This document shows, in pieces, positions 1 to 8,697 of a stretch of 64,000 bases of DNA (position 1 is the first letter of the stretch; each line of letters opens with the position of its first letter). The position numbers and the translations under genes were made by a program. Where the stretch lies: NCBI GenBank assembly GCA_018820925.1, contig JAHJNJ010000018.1, forward strand, positions 1 to 64,000, given 5' to 3'. Below the pieces are notes generated by a model that saw nothing but the letters and a program-made list of their open reading frames with translations, did not search any database and was not told the DNA's origin. The DNA is from Gammaproteobacteria bacterium. GTDB lineage: Bacteria; Pseudomonadota; Gammaproteobacteria; Burkholderiales; Gallionellaceae.

Positions 1-1281
1 GAACGTCGTGTAGTTTGATGTGTTGGTCTGGGAGTGGCAACCGCTGCTGTCACATGCCGCCGTTGTCGGTATGTGGAACACCGGTTTGCCTGTCGCCTGA
101 TTGCCGTCGTGGCACGTCGAGCACACTCCGGGCGGGCTTGCATGAACAAAGGAGGCCCCCAGGAAGGTTGTATAGTTGGACGTATTCGTCTGGGTGTGGC
201 AGAAACTGCAGGCCCCGGTGGTCACCACGTGCGTAGCCGACTTGCCCAGCGCCGTTTGTCCGTTGTGGCAGGTTGAACAGACTCCGGGCGGAGTCGAGTG
301 GGTGTAGCTCCCTCCGAGGAAAGTCGTGTAATTGCCGGTATTGGACGAAGTGTGACACACGCTGCACTGTGCAGTGGTCGACACGTGGCTGGAGGATTTG
401 CCTGAAGCATTGGCAAAACTGCCGGTATGGCAGGTCTGGCAATTGTCGGCGGGCGAGTGTGTGTATCTTATTCCCGAAAAAGTCGTGTAATTGCCGGTAT
501 TGGATTGAGTGTGACAGGTATCGCACTGGGCGCTGGTTGGGAAGTGGTCCGCCGCTTTGGGCGTTATCCCGGGCCTGCCACCATGACAGGTACTGCATAT
601 ATTCGCGACGGGAACCGGATTTGTCTCATGGTCGAAACCAGCGCCGAGGAAAGTCGTGTAATGGTTGGTGTTGGACTCTGTATGGCAGGCGTCGCAGGCA
701 TTTGACGATTGAATATGCGTTGCAGATTTGCTCACAATGCCGGGGAATGTGCCGCTATGGCAATTTGCACATGCGCTGGTGATGCCGGTGTGATTCATCC
801 GCCAATTGGAAAAACTGGTTAAATTGGCATGGCAGCTTTCACAGGGCAAAGCAGTGGGAAAGTGAGTTGAGCCCTTGCTGACGACGCTGGGATATTGACC
901 GTTATGGCAAGTGGCGCACTTGTCCTTGATACCGGGGTGAGCGAAGCTCTGCACCAGGAAACTGGTCGGGCTGGTATGGCAAACATCGCAGGCCTGGTTG
1001 GTTTGAACATGATTGTCGGGTTTGGCGATGGCACCGACACGGCTGCCTACAGAGTGGCAACCGGCACAATTCCTTGGCGTGTTCTTGAAGATTCCGTCCA
1101 CGTGGCACTGTTCGCATTTCAAGGTGGTGTGGATGCCTCTGGGCAAGAATCCCGTTTTCGCGTGGTCGAACGAAGCGGAGGACGCTGGTGCCGCTTGCGC
1201 AAGCGAAGTGATGAACAGAAATGCGCATGCCAGCAAGGCTGGGGCAATTCCACCGGTATACTTTGCAATCAGGTTCAACAT
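1..1281 (-). CDS. Periplasmic multiheme cytochrome c (at least 15 haem sites), 3' end beyond the window
   Basis: The frame is open from an ATG at 1281 to the left edge (427 codons seen, no stop), so the gene is partial. GGAG precedes the start. Residues 1-30 form a signal peptide ending AQA, implying export. There are 14 CXXCH haem motifs (first at residues 56-60 and 72-76) plus one C-x4-CH at 410-416. From about residue 200 the protein is built of ~52-residue units, each with two haem motifs, the first followed by a conserved NYTTF segment and the second by an NG..A.GK segment. This is typical of periplasmic or outer-surface electron-transfer cytochromes. It follows the 21-heme cytochrome in the same direction with a 161-bp gap, so they probably share an operon. 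The redox partner is unknown. The opposite strand and other frames contain no haem motifs. Confidence 0.9.
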   Translation of the reverse strand, partial: MLNLIAKYTGGIAPALLACAFLFITSLAQAAPASSASFDHAKTGFLPRGIHTTLKCEQCHVDGIFKNTPRNCAGCHSVGSRVGAIAKPDNHVQTNQACDVCHTSPTSFLVQSFAHPGIKDKCATCHNGQYPSVVSKGSTHFPTALPCESCHANLTSFSNWRMNHTGITSACANCHSGTFPGIVSKSATHIQSSNACDACHTESNTNHYTTFLGAGFDHETNPVPVANICSTCHGGRPGITPKAADHFPTSAQCDTCHTQSNTGNYTTFSGIRYTHSPADNCQTCHTGSFANASGKSSSHVSTTAQCSVCHTSSNTGNYTTFLGGSYTHSTPPGVCSTCHNGQTALGKSATHVVTTGACSFCHTQTNTSNYTTFLGASFVHASPPGVCSTCHDGNQATGKPVFHIPTTAACDSSGCHSQTNTSNYTTF

Positions 1282-1442
1282 AAATATTCTCCGAAGTTTC
1301 TTTTTGCGTCTACCAACATTTCCTTGGTTTTTGTATTGGTATTATTTGCAGACACTGAATAGTCTGGTCAGAACTACTGACTCGACCTACATCCTCCTAT
1401 CCATTGCGCCATTTCTCGACGAACGGCAAATTCGTCGATGCC

Positions 1443-3065
1443 CTATTTTTGCCTCCACCGCTGGCCACCGATCCTGAGTTCCTTCCAGCCATCTCCGACA
1501 ATCGTCTTCCATGACGACCCGACATGACATTGTTCGCAACGCCTTCCGAATGAACCATCGTGCTTGTCATCCTTGTCGTGACAACTCACGCAACTGCTGG
1601 CCAGTTTCATTTTTTTGAACACGGGGGTTTTGTGGCATCCGGCGCACTTGATATCTTTATGTTTGCCCTGCAACTTGAAACCCGTTTTGTCATGATTGAA
1701 ATCCCAGCTCTTCCAATCCCGGGTGTTGTGGCAAGTCTTGCAATCCGTTCCCATGGAACGCTTATGCGATTCCTTGTCCTGTTTCTCGTGACATGACCAG
1801 CAATCCGACTTGGCATCCTTGTACCTGGCGGTCGGGTGACATTTCTTGCACTCGGTTATCTGATGCTTCCCGGTCAGCGGATAGCGGGAAAGCCTGTGGT
1901 CGAATTTGGCCTTTTTCCAGGATTGTTCGTTGTGGCAAGTCTCGCATTTCTTCCCTTCCTGCCCCTCGTGTTTGTCGTCTTTCTTGTGACACGAATAGCA
2001 ATCCTGCTTCAGTTTGTCCTTGTAGATATCGCCTTTGTGGCAGTCCACACATTTGATATCGCGGTGCTTGCCACGCAAGGGGTATTTCGTCTTCCTGTCA
2101 TGGTCAAAAGGAATTTCTTTCCAGCTGCGCTCGGTGTGGCAGGCTTCGCATTTCGGGCCGAATTTTCCCTTGTGCTTGTCGTCTTTCCGGTGGCACGAAT
2201 TGCAATCCTTTTTCAACTTTTCCTTATATGGATTACCTTTGTGACAGCCGACACACTTCGCGTCCCGGTGTTTTCCGAGGAGCGGGTACTTGGTCTTTTT
2301 GTCATGGTCGAACAGGATTTCTTTCCAGCTTGCCGCGTTATGGCAGGTTTCGCACTTTGGCCCGAATGATCCCTTGTGCTTGTCGTCCTTCTTATGGCAA
2401 TCGTTGCAAAGCTTCGGTGTGTCCTTGAATTTATCTTTCGGATGGCATGCCTTGCATTTCACTTCCTTGTGCTTATCCAGCAGGTCGAAATGCGTTTTGC
2501 TGTGATCGAAGTGTGTCGTTTTCCAGTCTTTTTCCTCATGACAATTCTGGCACTCGGGTCCCAAACTGCCTTTATGCTTGTCCGCCTTCTGGTGACAACC
2601 GTTGCACTTGGTGGGCGCATCGCGATATTTTTTCTGGGGATAGTGGCAATCCTTGCAAAGAACCTTGCCGTTCAAGTGGCCACCTTTCAGAACATAGCCG
2701 GTTGTGTCGTGATCAAAATTGACCGTGCTCAGTTTGGCAATGCGCGCATCCCGGCCTTTGTGATCCGTGTGGCATTCTTTGCACGGTTTTTCTTCCTGCA
2801 TCAGGCCGTGATAGCCCTGCTTCTCGTCGATATCCTTTGCCACCTCTTTGTGACAGTCCTTGCAGAGACCGGATTGCGCAGCTTTGTCGTATGGTTTGTG
2901 GCAATTGTTGCAATCGCTTTCGTATTTGAAATGCCCCTGGATGACCTTGCCCGGCATCAATAAGTCATTTGCCGAATCGGCATGTGCGTTCACGGCACAA
3001 AACAAAGCAACAACAGCAAAAATAAATGCTCTGCCAAATGTCTTCAAAATTGAAATGGTGCGCAT
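1443..3065 (-). CDS. 21-heme periplasmic cytochrome c
   Basis: 540 residues with a signal peptide ending near AHA (residue 29) and 21 CXXCH motifs. The body repeats about every 66 residues with three haem motifs per unit, and conserved DKH, FDHD and GKH histidines that are plausible distal ligands; 7 x 3 gives 21. It is rich in lysine. I infer a long haem wire that carries electrons across the periplasm, as in iron-oxidising or metal-reducing bacteria. The ATG at 3065 lies directly next to the stop of the upstream membrane gene, showing tight translational coupling. No homologue name can be assigned from sequence alone, and the direction of electron flow cannot be deduced. Confidence 0.93.
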   Translation of the reverse strand: MRTISILKTFGRAFIFAVVALFCAVNAHADSANDLLMPGKVIQGHFKYESDCNNCHKPYDKAAQSGLCKDCHKEVAKDIDEKQGYHGLMQEEKPCKECHTDHKGRDARIAKLSTVNFDHDTTGYVLKGGHLNGKVLCKDCHYPQKKYRDAPTKCNGCHQKADKHKGSLGPECQNCHEEKDWKTTHFDHSKTHFDLLDKHKEVKCKACHPKDKFKDTPKLCNDCHKKDDKHKGSFGPKCETCHNAASWKEILFDHDKKTKYPLLGKHRDAKCVGCHKGNPYKEKLKKDCNSCHRKDDKHKGKFGPKCEACHTERSWKEIPFDHDRKTKYPLRGKHRDIKCVDCHKGDIYKDKLKQDCYSCHKKDDKHEGQEGKKCETCHNEQSWKKAKFDHRLSRYPLTGKHQITECKKCHPTARYKDAKSDCWSCHEKQDKESHKRSMGTDCKTCHNTRDWKSWDFNHDKTGFKLQGKHKDIKCAGCHKTPVFKKMKLASSCVSCHDKDDKHDGSFGRRCEQCHVGSSWKTIVGDGWKELRIGGQRWRQK

Positions 3066-3971
3066 TTAATATTTATGGACCGAGATCACATGCCATATCG
3101 AACTGAATACCAGCATGTACACCAAAGGCACGTGAAAGATATGCCACAGGGAGAACAGTTTTTCGTAGGTTGAGAACTGGGCCAGATCCCGGACTGTCGT
3201 CAGGTAGTTTCGAATGAATTGGGCGTTCTGATAAAAAAGCTCATCGAGCCGCTTCATCTGCGCATCGTTCCATTGCATCGCATTGGCGTTCGCGTACATG
3301 GCGTCTTCCAACTCGATGATTAACGTCCTGGTAAACCATTGGACCCGAAATCCCATCGTCAGGAAGTTCCACACGCTGATCCTCCCTCCCTTCGAAAGAT
3401 TCATGGCGTAACTGCGGAAATCGACGAGTTTTTGTTGAAGTTCCGGCGCGAAGCTGAAAACGGACTTAACGTCCTTTGAGCCGTCCAGTTCATCCTGCAG
3501 TTGCTGGAATGAAAGATTTCTTCCATAAAGACCGTTGTGGATTTTGGTGTAGAAGAAGCGCCCGAAAATCCCGCTTCCGGACACCAGCAGCATGCACGCC
3601 ATCGCCACGCCGGCATTTACCGACCGAAGCGTAAAGGTGGAATGAAAAACGATTAATGCCGGCCCCAGAACACCGAATGCCATATGCCATTTGAACCACT
3701 TTGGCAGAAGTCCCCAGTTCCGCATGAAGCCTATTCGCTTGCGAATCGGATAAATCAGCAGGGTTAGCATCATTATTCCGCCAACCAAACCTATGTTGTA
3801 GCCGACAGCGTCACCGGGTTTGTAAATTTCGTCTTGAGAAATAATGGAACCCGCCGCCATCAACACCGTAATCACTATCAAATACAATGTCCAACCGTAG
3901 TCTTTGGGCGGATGCCTGTGCTTTGGTCTGCGCTTCTCAACCAAATTTCTTGTTGCTGTTTGTGTGGTCAT
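3066..3971 (-). CDS. Integral membrane protein with cytochrome b-like histidines, partner of the multiheme cytochromes
   Basis: 301 residues from the ATG at 3971; an in-frame TTG one codon upstream is less likely. Hydrophobic segments lie near residues 28-45, 60-78, 95-112 and 120-140, with a last one at the C-terminus. Histidines sit in or beside them: WHMAF and VFHSTF in the third segment, and WHIFH and WHVISVH in the last. A ~120-residue soluble stretch lies between. This arrangement fits a b-type cytochrome that exchanges electrons between quinone and the periplasm. First gene of a three-gene leftward operon with the 21-heme and 15-heme cytochromes. Haem binding and quinone contact are inferred. 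It does not look like NapC/CymA, since it has no CXXCH. Confidence 0.75.
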   Translation of the reverse strand: MTTQTATRNLVEKRRPKHRHPPKDYGWTLYLIVITVLMAAGSIISQDEIYKPGDAVGYNIGLVGGIMMLTLLIYPIRKRIGFMRNWGLLPKWFKWHMAFGVLGPALIVFHSTFTLRSVNAGVAMACMLLVSGSGIFGRFFYTKIHNGLYGRNLSFQQLQDELDGSKDVKSVFSFAPELQQKLVDFRSYAMNLSKGGRISVWNFLTMGFRVQWFTRTLIIELEDAMYANANAMQWNDAQMKRLDELFYQNAQFIRNYLTTVRDLAQFSTYEKLFSLWHIFHVPLVYMLVFSSIWHVISVHKY

Positions 3972-4651
3972 CAAATACTCAATAAAACTCCGGGGGAATG
4001 CCGGTCGCGAACCTGTTCACATACAAGGCCGCGTCGGCAGTACTTACGCAAGCCCTGCTGCCCGACAGGACACCTTCGCCATACCCATCGAAATAAGGAT
4101 TCCAATCTGCTACGAATGCATACACTCCTGCCTAACAGGGCACGAGCTCTTGCCGCGCACGGTATTCCATTGCCAGGAAATTCTCTGCAAACGCCACGTC
4201 AGATTGTCAAATTTACGTCAGGCTGCGTCAGTTTCTCGTCAACCTTAATTGGTAAACATGGTTTTCACAATACGGACTTTAGTCTGAATCTGATACCCAC
4301 AAAAAAGATGCGGGGCACTGAAACGCCTTTAAATAAGGCGTTGAGGGGGTATTCCACAACCACTCATACCCACTCCTGAAGCATGTGTATATCTCGAAAC
4401 GGAATGGTTGCAGGTGATTAACTTCGGATAATGATGAAGAACCTGGAGAAATATGCGGAGGGATATCTGTGACTCAAACTGCAAGATACTTTGTATTGGG
4501 CCGGATTCCAAAATTACCCAATCCGAGCACTTCGCTTACGTTCATCTGTTTGAGTAATCGGTGAGTAATTCACGACCGGGTATATTGATACGAGTATTGC
4601 TGGTGAACCCGACCTCGATGAAAAGCATTGGAACAATCATTTCCGAATTAT
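3972..4651. other. Intergenic region upstream of the multiheme operon
   Basis: 680 bp with no convincing gene on either strand. It should contain the promoter of the leftward cytochrome operon. Visible structure: five GTCA (TGAC on the minus strand) half-sites at 4197-4241 and a hairpin with 8-bp arms AACGCCTT / AAGGCGTT at 4322-4342. I cannot fix the promoter. Confidence 0.6.
4197..4241 (-). promoter_or_regulatory. Phased TGAC direct repeats, possible response-regulator site
   Basis: Read on the minus strand, TGAC occurs five times with starts about 11, 10, 11 and 8 bp apart, all in one orientation, roughly 225-270 bp before the ATG of the membrane cytochrome gene. PhoB/OmpR-class regulators are known to bind direct repeats with 10-11 bp spacing. 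The function is an inference. Confidence 0.35.
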
Positions 4652-5569
4652 TCAGGCCAATATGCGCGACTTTTCAACAACGCCATTTCGCTTGAGCATG
4701 TTAAAAAGCTCGGCTTCATCGTTTGCAACGATTTTGGATAAATAGACCATGTTCTTTTCAATCGATTCCAGATAGTAATTTTTGCTGACTCCCATCACAT
4801 CCGCAAAATGAAAGGTGAACATCTTGTATATTCCACCGAGTGCCCCATCCAGTTTTTCTCTTGTCATTTCATAAAAACGATTGGTCTGACAGAGCAAGTC
4901 GTACATGCTCTGATAGCTTCCAAACTTCGCCTCCCTGAACTCCAGATACAAAAACAGCAATTTTTCCAGATAAATACGGTCCGCCATCTGGCCGGTAATG
5001 TCGGCGGTGGCAACAATGCGCGCCAGCATGCAGGCCCGGTCATCGTCAAAATCTGTCCGCGAGAAAGGACGGTTGTGTTCCGTCCCCTGAATCATCCCGG
5101 TCACCGTATCCGCCATTCCGGGAAACAATTTCCGTTCTGAAAAATATCGCTGCATGAATCCGATTCCGCGCTGAACATGTGTCTGGGTATATTGCGCTCC
5201 TGTCCCGCTCTCCTCGCCCTTAAGCTGCGCATAGCCGACATCGTGCATCAGTATGGCGAGCATGATCATGGTGATTTCGTCATCCGACAAGCGATCACCA
5301 GAGAGATGAACGCCATGCAGCAACCTGACACCGCACAGGAAAACTTCCAGGGTATGGGAAAGATCGTGATAAAGCGTCTTGATGGGGCCGTAACCCGGAT
5401 AGTCGCCGCGAAAAAGCCGCATGACATCGCCATAAACGGATTGGATGAGAGCGAAATCGAAATCGGGATTCACGCGACGAATGATGTCAACCACTTTCGC
5501 CCACACGATTGCCGGGTCGTCGTTGTTGAAAAGCGCATCAATCTCGGCTTGCGGCGGGCTATTGTTCAT
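4652..5569 (-). CDS. HD-domain protein (putative phosphohydrolase)
   Basis: 305 residues from the ATG at 5569, which has GAGGA upstream; a TTG at 5611 would add 14 residues. The HD metal site is visible: YHDLSH near residue 80, MHDVGY near 130, a TH in the following helix, and an AD pair in ADITGQMADR near 215. HD proteins hydrolyse phosphate esters such as cyclic nucleotides or nucleotides. No signal peptide or membrane segment is seen, so it should be cytosolic. It is not joined to a GGDEF, receiver or other sensor domain. The substrate cannot be named. A gap of 63 bp separates it from the EamA gene upstream on the same strand. Confidence 0.8.
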   Translation of the reverse strand: MNNSPPQAEIDALFNNDDPAIVWAKVVDIIRRVNPDFDFALIQSVYGDVMRLFRGDYPGYGPIKTLYHDLSHTLEVFLCGVRLLHGVHLSGDRLSDDEITMIMLAILMHDVGYAQLKGEESGTGAQYTQTHVQRGIGFMQRYFSERKLFPGMADTVTGMIQGTEHNRPFSRTDFDDDRACMLARIVATADITGQMADRIYLEKLLFLYLEFREAKFGSYQSMYDLLCQTNRFYEMTREKLDGALGGIYKMFTFHFADVMGVSKNYYLESIEKNMVYLSKIVANDEAELFNMLKRNGVVEKSRILA

Positions 5570-5632
5570 GTCCGGTGAGTCCTCGCATGGCACATGTTTT
5601 TCGAAAGTCAAAACTTCAGAAACGGGCGCAGT

Positions 5633-6499
5633 CTAACCCACGCGCTTGCCCGAATACAATTTTCCCGAAAGGAGGCTGGCAAAAATGATAAAAGCCGCCC
5701 CCACCCATTCGCGAATTTCCATCGCCTCATTGGCAAGCATATAGGATGAAATGGCGGCAACGACCAGTTCAAACAAAAACAGTACCACTGCACGGTTTGC
5801 CGGAAGATGAGTGATGCCATATTGCACGGTAAGACTGGTGGCGCCAAGCACACCACCCATCAAAACCAGCAAGCCCCAGGACGGCGTCAATATCCCGGAT
5901 ACCTTGTCCACCAGACCGCCCTGCCACAGAAGAAATGGCAAGGCCAGGCAAGTCGTGCCTGTCCACAAAATGAACGATTTCATCTCAACACTGAGATGTG
6001 AAGCCCGACGCGAGACCACATTGGAGAACGCAAACCCCATTCCGGCCGACAAGCCAAGCCATTCGGAAATCGTGTTCGGCAGCGGCGAGCCCGAAGCCGG
6101 TTCCCACAACATGATTGCCGCTCCGCACATCGACAGGGAAATGACGAAATAACCGTAGCGGTTGAGTCTTTCATCGAGCAACCAGAACGAGAACAAAATA
6201 GTCCATACAGGAGCAAGATAAAACAACAGCAACACCCGCATCACTTCGCCATGCAGCATTGCCAGCACGTAGCCGAGGTTTGCCCATCCGACGCTCAATG
6301 CCAGCAAAAGCGCCCATCCGCCCAAAGTCGAGCGCTCCCGCCACACCTGCGGCAATACAAAAGCACCGCACAACATGGCCAGGAAATAGGTGATAAATGT
6401 CGCCAGCAGGCCTGATACACCGGCATCCTGCAGCGCCCGGTAGGGATACCAGATCAAGCCCCATACCAGCGCTCCACTCAAGACCCCGGCGACCGGCAT
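5633..6499 (-). CDS. EamA/DMT-family membrane transporter
   Basis: 288 residues from the ATG at 6499; a GTG at 6520 would add 7 residues. About ten hydrophobic segments in two homologous halves, the usual layout of the drug/metabolite transporter superfamily (EamA domains). The usual role is export of metabolites or amino-acid derivatives, but the substrate cannot be predicted. Divergent from dapC with a 72-bp gap. Confidence 0.85.
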   Translation of the reverse strand: MPVAGVLSGALVWGLIWYPYRALQDAGVSGLLATFITYFLAMLCGAFVLPQVWRERSTLGGWALLLALSVGWANLGYVLAMLHGEVMRVLLLFYLAPVWTILFSFWLLDERLNRYGYFVISLSMCGAAIMLWEPASGSPLPNTISEWLGLSAGMGFAFSNVVSRRASHLSVEMKSFILWTGTTCLALPFLLWQGGLVDKVSGILTPSWGLLVLMGGVLGATSLTVQYGITHLPANRAVVLFLFELVVAAISSYMLANEAMEIREWVGAAFIIFASLLSGKLYSGKRVG

Positions 6500-6571
6500 C
6501 ACATTTTGTTTTGTTGGCACTTGCCTGACCCTTATAATGCGCGCTGAATTTCAGAACGTTGCAAAACCTTA

Positions 6572-7765
6572 ATGAATCGCGACCTAAACAAGCTGCAGCC
6601 CTACCCCTTCCAGAAACTTGCCAAGTTGTTCGGCGAAGTAACAACCAACCCAGCGTTTAAACCGATCTGCCTGCATATCGGGGAACCCAAACACGCCACG
6701 CCGCAATTCATCAAGGAAGCCCTGATCGCGGGTCTCGACGGGCTGGCGAATTATCCCACAACCAATGGCAGCGATGCCTTGCGCACCTCCATCGCCGACT
6801 GGCTGGCATCCCGCTACGGCATCCCGGCTCCAGATATCACAACCCAAATCCTGCCCGTAAACGGCAGTCGCGAGGCTCTGTTTGCCTTCGCACAAGCGGT
6901 GATCGACCGTAGTAAAAACGATCCGGTCGTGGTCTGCCCCAACCCTTTCTACCAGATTTATGAAGGTGCGGCATTGCTGGCGGGGGCGACACCCTATTTC
7001 CTGAATACCTTACCCGAAGATGCCTATGCCCTGAATTTTGGCCAATTGCCGGAATCCGTCTGGCAACGAACGCAGCTTCTATACGTTTGCTCGCCCGGCA
7101 ATCCGAACGGACGCGTAATACCGCTGGCGGAATGGAAAATCCTGTTCGAGTTGAGCGACCGTTACGGTTTCGTCATCGCCTCCGACGAGTGCTATTCCGA
7201 GATATATTTCGGTACCGGCAAGCCGCTGGGCGCATTACAGGCCGCGCAGCAACTGGGACGCGGCGATTACAGGAATCTGGTCGTGTTCTCCAGCCTGTCC
7301 AAGCGCTCCAATGTGCCGGGCATGCGCTCCGGCTTCGTTGCCGGCGACGCCGAAATCCTCGGACAATTTGCCCTTTTTCGCACTTATCACGGCTGTGCCA
7401 TGAGCCCGGCAATCCAGAATGCGACCATTTCCGCATGGCACGATGAAAATCATGTCGCGGAGAACCGCCTCCTTTACTCGGAAAAGTTCGCCAAAGTCAT
7501 TACCCTGCTCGCACCAGTGTTACCCGTGACCAAACCGGACGCCGGTTTCTACCTCTGGATCAAGACCCCCATCGCCGACACAGTCTTCGCGCAACAACTG
7601 TACCGCGACTATAATGTGTCCGTGCTGCCCGGCAGCTTCCTTGCCCGCGAAGCGCAAGGAGTCAATCCCGGTGCAAATTTCATCCGCCTGGCGCTGGTCG
7701 CCAGCCTGGACGAAACCCTGGAAGCAGCACGACGCATCGCCGAATTCACCCAAAAACTAAATTAG
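6572..7765 (+). CDS. dapC: Succinyldiaminopimelate aminotransferase DapC
   Basis: 397 residues, a class I/II fold-type I aminotransferase. It transfers an amino group between glutamate and N-succinyl-2-amino-6-ketopimelate in the succinylase branch of lysine/diaminopimelate synthesis. The PLP lysine is Lys244 in the SLSKRSN motif, and the N-terminal GEPKH segment and SPGNPNGR motif match the family. Followed after 10 bp by dapD, which catalyses the preceding step; dapE lies 2.5 kb further. This arrangement supports DapC over a general aspartate aminotransferase. Confidence 0.93.
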   Translation: MNRDLNKLQPYPFQKLAKLFGEVTTNPAFKPICLHIGEPKHATPQFIKEALIAGLDGLANYPTTNGSDALRTSIADWLASRYGIPAPDITTQILPVNGSREALFAFAQAVIDRSKNDPVVVCPNPFYQIYEGAALLAGATPYFLNTLPEDAYALNFGQLPESVWQRTQLLYVCSPGNPNGRVIPLAEWKILFELSDRYGFVIASDECYSEIYFGTGKPLGALQAAQQLGRGDYRNLVVFSSLSKRSNVPGMRSGFVAGDAEILGQFALFRTYHGCAMSPAIQNATISAWHDENHVAENRLLYSEKFAKVITLLAPVLPVTKPDAGFYLWIKTPIADTVFAQQLYRDYNVSVLPGSFLAREAQGVNPGANFIRLALVASLDETLEAARRIAEFTQKLN

Positions 7766-7775
7766 GAAAATAAAC

Positions 7776-8597
7776 ATGCCGCAATTGCAGACCATCATCG
7801 AAGAGGCCTTTGAGCGCCGTGCCGACATCACCCCGCGCAATGTGGATGCACAACTGAAAGAGACCATCAACACCGTCATCGAGTATCTCGATCAGGGTAA
7901 ATTGCGCGTGGCCGAAAAAATCAATGGCGTGTGGGTCACGCACCAATGGATCAAGAAAGCCGTGCTGCTGTCCTTCCGCATTGAGGACAATACATTCATC
8001 AAGGGCGGATTCACCAACTACTTCGACAAGGTACCGTCCAAGTTCGCCGACTACAATTCCAAGGAATTCCGCGAGGGTGGCTTCCGCGTGGTTCCCCCGG
8101 CTGCCGCGCGCCGCGGCGCCTACATCGGCAAGAATGTGGTGCTGATGCCTTCTTACGTCAACATCGGCGCCTTTGTGGACGAAGGTACCATGGTCGATAC
8201 CTGGGCCACCGTCGGTTCGTGCGCGCAAATCGGCAAGAACGTTCACCTGTCGGGCGGCGTCGGTATCGGCGGCGTGCTGGAACCGGTGCAGGCCAACCCC
8301 ACCATTATCGAAGACAACTGCTTCATCGGTGCCCGCTCGGAAATCGTCGAAGGCGTGGTCGTGGAAGAAGGTTCGGTGATCTCCATGGGGGTGTTTATCA
8401 GCCAAAGCACCAAGATCTACGACCGCGAAACCGAGGAAATACACTACGGCCGGGTTCCCGCGGGCTCGGTCGTCGTCAGCGGAAGCTTGCCTTCCAAGGA
8501 TGGCAAATACAGTCTGTACTGTGCGGTAATCGTCAAGAAGGTCGATGCCAAGACGCTGGGCAAGACGGGCATCAATGAACTGCTGAGAGGCATTTAG
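7776..8597 (+). CDS. dapD: Tetrahydrodipicolinate N-succinyltransferase
   Basis: 273 residues, the normal DapD length. It transfers succinyl from succinyl-CoA to tetrahydrodipicolinate. The middle third shows left-handed beta-helix hexapeptide repeats (for example the stretch from [15 protein letters not shown] to [12 protein letters not shown]), and the N-terminal helical domain is complete. Preceded by AGGAAA. In operon with dapC. Confidence 0.96.
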   Translation: MPQLQTIIEEAFERRADITPRNVDAQLKETINTVIEYLDQGKLRVAEKINGVWVTHQWIKKAVLLSFRIEDNTFIKGGFTNYFDKVPSKFADYNSKEFREGGFRVVPPAAARRGAYIGKNVVLMPSYVNIGAFVDEGTMVDTWATVGSCAQIGKNVHLSGGVGIGGVLEPVQANPTIIEDNCFIGARSEIVEGVVVEEGSVISMGVFISQSTKIYDRETEEIHYGRVPAGSVVVSGSLPSKDGKYSLYCAVIVKKVDAKTLGKTGINELLRGI

Positions 8598-8697
8598 TCG
8601 TTAGACGTTAGTCATTAGTCGTTAGTTGGTTTTGTCGCTGCGCGTTATTTGGTTTAACTAACGACTAGCGACTGCCGACTAACAACTGGAGGTAATC
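8598..8697. repeat. TTAGTCG-type short repeats forming an inverted repeat
   Basis: The dapD-pilU gap contains several copies of TTAGTCG/TTAGACG on one side and the complement (CGACTAA, GACTAAC) on the other. A 12-bp arm TAGTCGTTAGTT pairs with AACTAACGACTA across a loop of about 28 bp. There is no T-run, so it is not a typical terminator. The pilU ribosome binding site GGAGG lies at its right end. Confidence 0.7.

Noticed and set aside
50-598. Minus-strand and plus-strand open frames over the first cytochrome
   Set aside because: They lack haem motifs, while the frame from 1281 has 14 CXXCH sites and a signal peptide.
4322-4342. Hairpin AACGCCTT/AAGGCGTT as a terminator of the HD gene
   Set aside because: It lies over 300 bp past the gene and has no T-run; kept only as an unexplained palindrome.
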